A DNA stretch of 64,000 nt from the NCBI RefSeq assembly GCF_029873635.1, contig NC_080423.1:106749988-106813987 (forward strand). The letters run 5' to 3'. This stretch comes from Malania oleifera. Its lineage: Eukaryota > Streptophyta > Magnoliopsida > Santalales > Ximeniaceae. Numbering within the stretch: the stretch's first letter is position 1; every line of letters starts with the position of its first letter. Below the pieces are notes generated by a model. It saw only the letters and a list, made by a program, of their open reading frames with translations, made no database searches and was not told where the DNA came from. A program made the position numbers and the translations under genes. Below, piece after piece: positions 61,045-64,000 of the stretch.

Positions 61045-62054
61045 AACAAAACAAAAACACAAAAGGAAAAAAAAGCAAAAAATAATAATAAAGACTATAG
61101 GGCAAATGTGTGTTATGTATGTTGTTTTCAAAAAAAAAGTTTGTACACTCCAAGTAATGGGTGCGTCCCATTTTTCTTGGGGGTACATCAAGAGGCACAA
61201 AAAAAAAAAGAAAAGCAAAAGGGTTATATAAGGAGGGAGGGGCAACACACGGTTCACCACACCCACTACACACTCTGCACACTGTTCACTGGGCACTGCG
61301 CACAAGCTCTTGCGCCCCACTCCCTCACCCTCTTCCTTGTTCCTTGCCATTGCACTACGCACACTGTGCACTTTTCCCCTTGCCTCTCTTCCCCAAGCCT
61401 CTCCTTCATCTTTATCCTCGCAGCCCCAACCCACACCATCGCCATCCCCAGCCACCCGCAGCAACGGACCATCCTCTCGCGGCTCTCGACCACACCACAG
61501 ACCTTCTTCCCCTATTTCTCTTAGCTCCTCCCACAGATCCATCTCCCTTCTCTCTTTCCCGAGCTCTACCTCATGGATTCACCATCACCCTTGCAGCTAG
61601 CAAACCAAACTACCACCTTTACGGCTAGCAGCTCTTCCGGTGACCCACTCGCACAATCCACCATGCTCTCTTTATCTCACTGGCATCACCTCTATTCACA
61701 GACCTAGCCTCCACCCTCTCGGTTTCACCATAGCAACAGATCATCAGCGGATTAGCGTCTTCCGCCTTCCACCAGCGCCTCACTCTCCCATCTCTCCATC
61801 ATCGTTCACGCAATAGCCACGCGTAGCTGAAGGAGTTGCTCACCCTTTCGGTCTCAACCACGACCATATAACACCAGTACAACAGTCCCGGCCAGACCAG
61901 CAAGCAGTCGTCTCCACCTGCACCTCCAATTACCACCCTCTCTTTTTGGCAAATGAACTTCAAAACCAGCGACCGGACCTGAGCCAAACTCCGACCAACC
62001 ACCCCTACAAATCATGGAGCCATAGCAGATCTGGCCACCCCTTTGCTCCGGCTA

Positions 62055-62303
62055 TGTTGGAATTGATGTGATCCCAAGAGGGGGGTGAATTGAGTTTTAA
62101 AACATTTCGGCTAATTTAAACATTTACACCGATTCACCACAGCTCATATCTCATTCATAATACAACATGTATGTAAAATAATTAAGTTATCAGCGTAGAC
62201 ATACACGTGTGCAACATATCTTATTTAAATTAAATGTGTGCACTCAAATAATTTTAGCAATGAACAAGCAAGCATACACATATGAAAATTAAAGTGCAGT
62301 AAT

Positions 62304-62363
<60 letters not shown>

Positions 62364-62669
62364 CACACGATATTTGTTATCGAGATTCGGCCAAACCAAC
62401 CTACATCCCCACCTTGGGCATACCCCCCAAGGATTACATTAACCCTCCTCACTTAAACAGTTGGAGCAAAAGCCTTTTACATCCTCTCCTTACGGGGTAA
62501 GAAAAACCTCAGTTCAATTTTTGGACTGAACCGAACCGATCTCACTTACGGGGCTGAGACTTCCCAGTTCAATTTCCGAACTGAACCAAACCGGTCTCAT
62601 TTATGAGGTTAAGACTCCCCAGTTCAATTTCGGGCTGAACCCAACCGATAAATGAAAAACATTTTTGTA
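62055..62669 (+). mobile_element. Copia-type LTR-like fragment with GA microsatellite
   Basis: It begins TGTTGGAATTGATGTGATCC, then CCAAGAGGGGGGTGAATTGA, an opening often seen in plant copia LTRs. A GA microsatellite lies at 62309-62361, and a block with CAGTTCAATTT and GAACTGAACC, repeated three times, at about 62455-62650. The end is not defined. Fossil fragment. Confidence 0.5.
62309..62361. repeat. (GA)n microsatellite
   Basis: Clean GA run inside the LTR-like fragment. Confidence 0.85.
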
Positions 62670-62695
62670 TGTAACATCCCCAAAATTCTTACCAT

Positions 62696-62732
<37 letters not shown>

Positions 62733-64000
62733 ATCTACATCCATACCTAAGCAGCAGGAACACATATCATACAACCATTCACATATATACTATACAAAAC
62801 CAGAATCTAGTGTATACAGACCACAGCTATACAAAAATACCCCTCCAGCATCATTTACCCAAAAATATACACAACTCTGTCAAAAACTCACCCTATAACC
62901 AGAGTGATCAAACACTCTCTATCCGTGAGCCTGATCTGCTCACCTAACTGGCTCACCTGAAAAATGTTAAAGTAATGGGGTGAGTCGACGCTCAGTAAGT
63001 GGAAATATGCTATTACTAGTGTGTGGCAACTAAGTTAAGAATACTTTTTAAATAGAAACTGAATTGTAATGCAATAAATAATCTGTAAAGCATATCTTTC
63101 TTTCTCAATTTAAAATATACTATATCGTCTGTACTTTCTACTTTTCATACTGATAATACTATACTATACTCATCATACACTGTAAAACTGTATACATATA
63201 CATAACTGTACTTTATCCCTGGGACTCTGTACGTCATGATTTGATCCCTCATGACAAGGTTGTGCGGCCCGTAGGCGGGACTTCATCTGGTCGGCCCTCC
63301 AGATAAGTCAATATACTCTACACTACCTCAGTCCAGTCAAACTGCATCCACTCCTAGGCTCGGGCCTAGCTACTACCTCGTCAAAACCGACCCCCTCCAC
63401 TGAGTGAGCTGGGGAGCTGCAACCACTCCGAGCACGATTGACGGTACCCACACACTATCTGAGATATGCAGTTGCACTCCATCTATATATAGCAACGGTA
63501 TCGTGCTCTGTATTCTATATCTGTACTGTATCTCTCTGTAATCTTTCCACAGGGATCTGATACTATATACATATATACATATATACTCTTTTACTGTTTT
63601 TATCATGTTTCCAAAATTACCATAACGATATCCTTCTGTAGTGTAAATACTGTAATCTTTGTATACTGTATCTGTAGCATCTTGATGCTACCTTTGTATA
63701 TCTGTCTGTATCTCTGTCTATATACTCTGTATGTTATGATAATAGGAAACATGGCATGCTATAACTCTGTATATACTGTTCTGTATAAAGTTGTGATATA
63801 TATACTGATCTGAATAAAACTGTATACATGTATATGTATATGTATATATATATATGTTTCATGAAACTATTCATATAAAAGCTGTATATGCATGTAAATT
63901 CCGCTGTATATGCATGTAAATTCCTCTGTATAATCTCTGTGAATATATATCTATATCTGTATATTCTATATAACTCCATATATTGGGAAAAACTATATAA
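62670..64000 (+). mobile_element. LTR G of the superfamily, running off the window end
   Basis: It starts TGTAACATCCCC, with a (TA)n(TG)n microsatellite at 62697-62732, conserved block 1 at 62975-63029 (GCTCAGTAAGTGG ... TACTAGTGTGTGGC) and block 2 (CATGACAAGGTTGTGCGGCC) near 63251. The rest is rich in TGTATATCTGTA-type repeats. The 3' end lies outside the window. Fossil. Confidence 0.7.

Larger units (their letters stand above)
60580..62054 (+). mobile_element. LTR-like fragment H, TGTCGACACCCC type
   Basis: It starts TGTCGACACCCCAATTTTAAC, a common opening of plant Ty3/gypsy LTRs. Inside are a degenerate tandem repeat of about 22 bp (60690-60850), a palindromic AAT/ATT microsatellite (about 60988-61043), a TATA box (TTATATAAGG, about 61224-61233) and then a C-rich downstream region (61250-62030) that looks like a transcribed leader. 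The open frames in the C-rich part show no known domain. The right end and TSD are not clear. Fossil, completeness unknown. Confidence 0.55.

Noticed and set aside
60860-61628. Overlapping long frames on both strands, 75-211 aa
   Set aside because: They arise from the AAT/ATT microsatellite and a C-rich LTR leader. No known domain is seen and composition is low complexity.
62697-62732. Frames across the TA/TG microsatellite
   Set aside because: Low-complexity Tyr/Ile/Val/Cys translation of the repeat in LTR G.

Overview
The window looks like nuclear DNA of a flowering plant, a eudicot judging by the protein matches; I do not claim a species. The reasons are spliced genes with plant-type products, AT-rich spacers, snRNA genes with the plant upstream sequence element (USE, RTCCCACATYG) and TATA box, long nested LTR elements, and plant-type RTE LINEs, hAT, Harbinger-like and Mutator-like elements.

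Three host protein genes can be built exon by exon with GT-AG introns and an open frame: an O-fucosyltransferase close to Arabidopsis OFUT20 (minus, 9478-12140, 6 exons, 554 aa); an M18 aspartyl aminopeptidase close to DAP1 (plus, 12992-20382, 11 exons, 479 aa), divergent from the first with 851 bp between start codons; and an adenylate kinase (minus, 33299-47576, 6 exons, 246 aa) whose last intron has grown to 10.7 kb.

Two clusters of spliceosomal snRNA genes frame the first two protein genes. Three U2 genes (5428, 7793, 8942) lie on the left, plus a relic that keeps a U2-like promoter and only a decayed U2 5' end (about 3824-3925). The second and third U2 genes sit in a 1149-bp tandem duplication that also copied the last exon of the O-fucosyltransferase. 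Seven U5 genes (23135-30774) lie on the right. Six are arranged as a duplicated triplet; within the second triplet a solo LTR and a truncated LINE landed later, and the empty sites can be read in the first triplet.

The last adenylate kinase intron is a stack of insertions: an RTE LINE (minus, about 37130-43745) carries a Harbinger-like MITE (41852-42467, TSD TTA) and a 4.5-kb hAT element (37350-41821), and the hAT element carries a Mutator-like MITE (39873-40536, TSD GTTTTACAC).

The two ends of the window are old virus-like material, all broken or reduced: solo LTRs with 5-bp target duplications (388-2483, 26084-28131, 51126-53192, 58134-60159), LTR fragments, a SIRE-like copia element, and pieces of an endogenous pararetrovirus with a movement-protein domain. 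The LTRs belong to one diverged superfamily with shared conserved blocks, central minisatellites and clusters of the palindrome TTCGTCGACGAA. The same palindrome also appears in the unrelated copia LTR.
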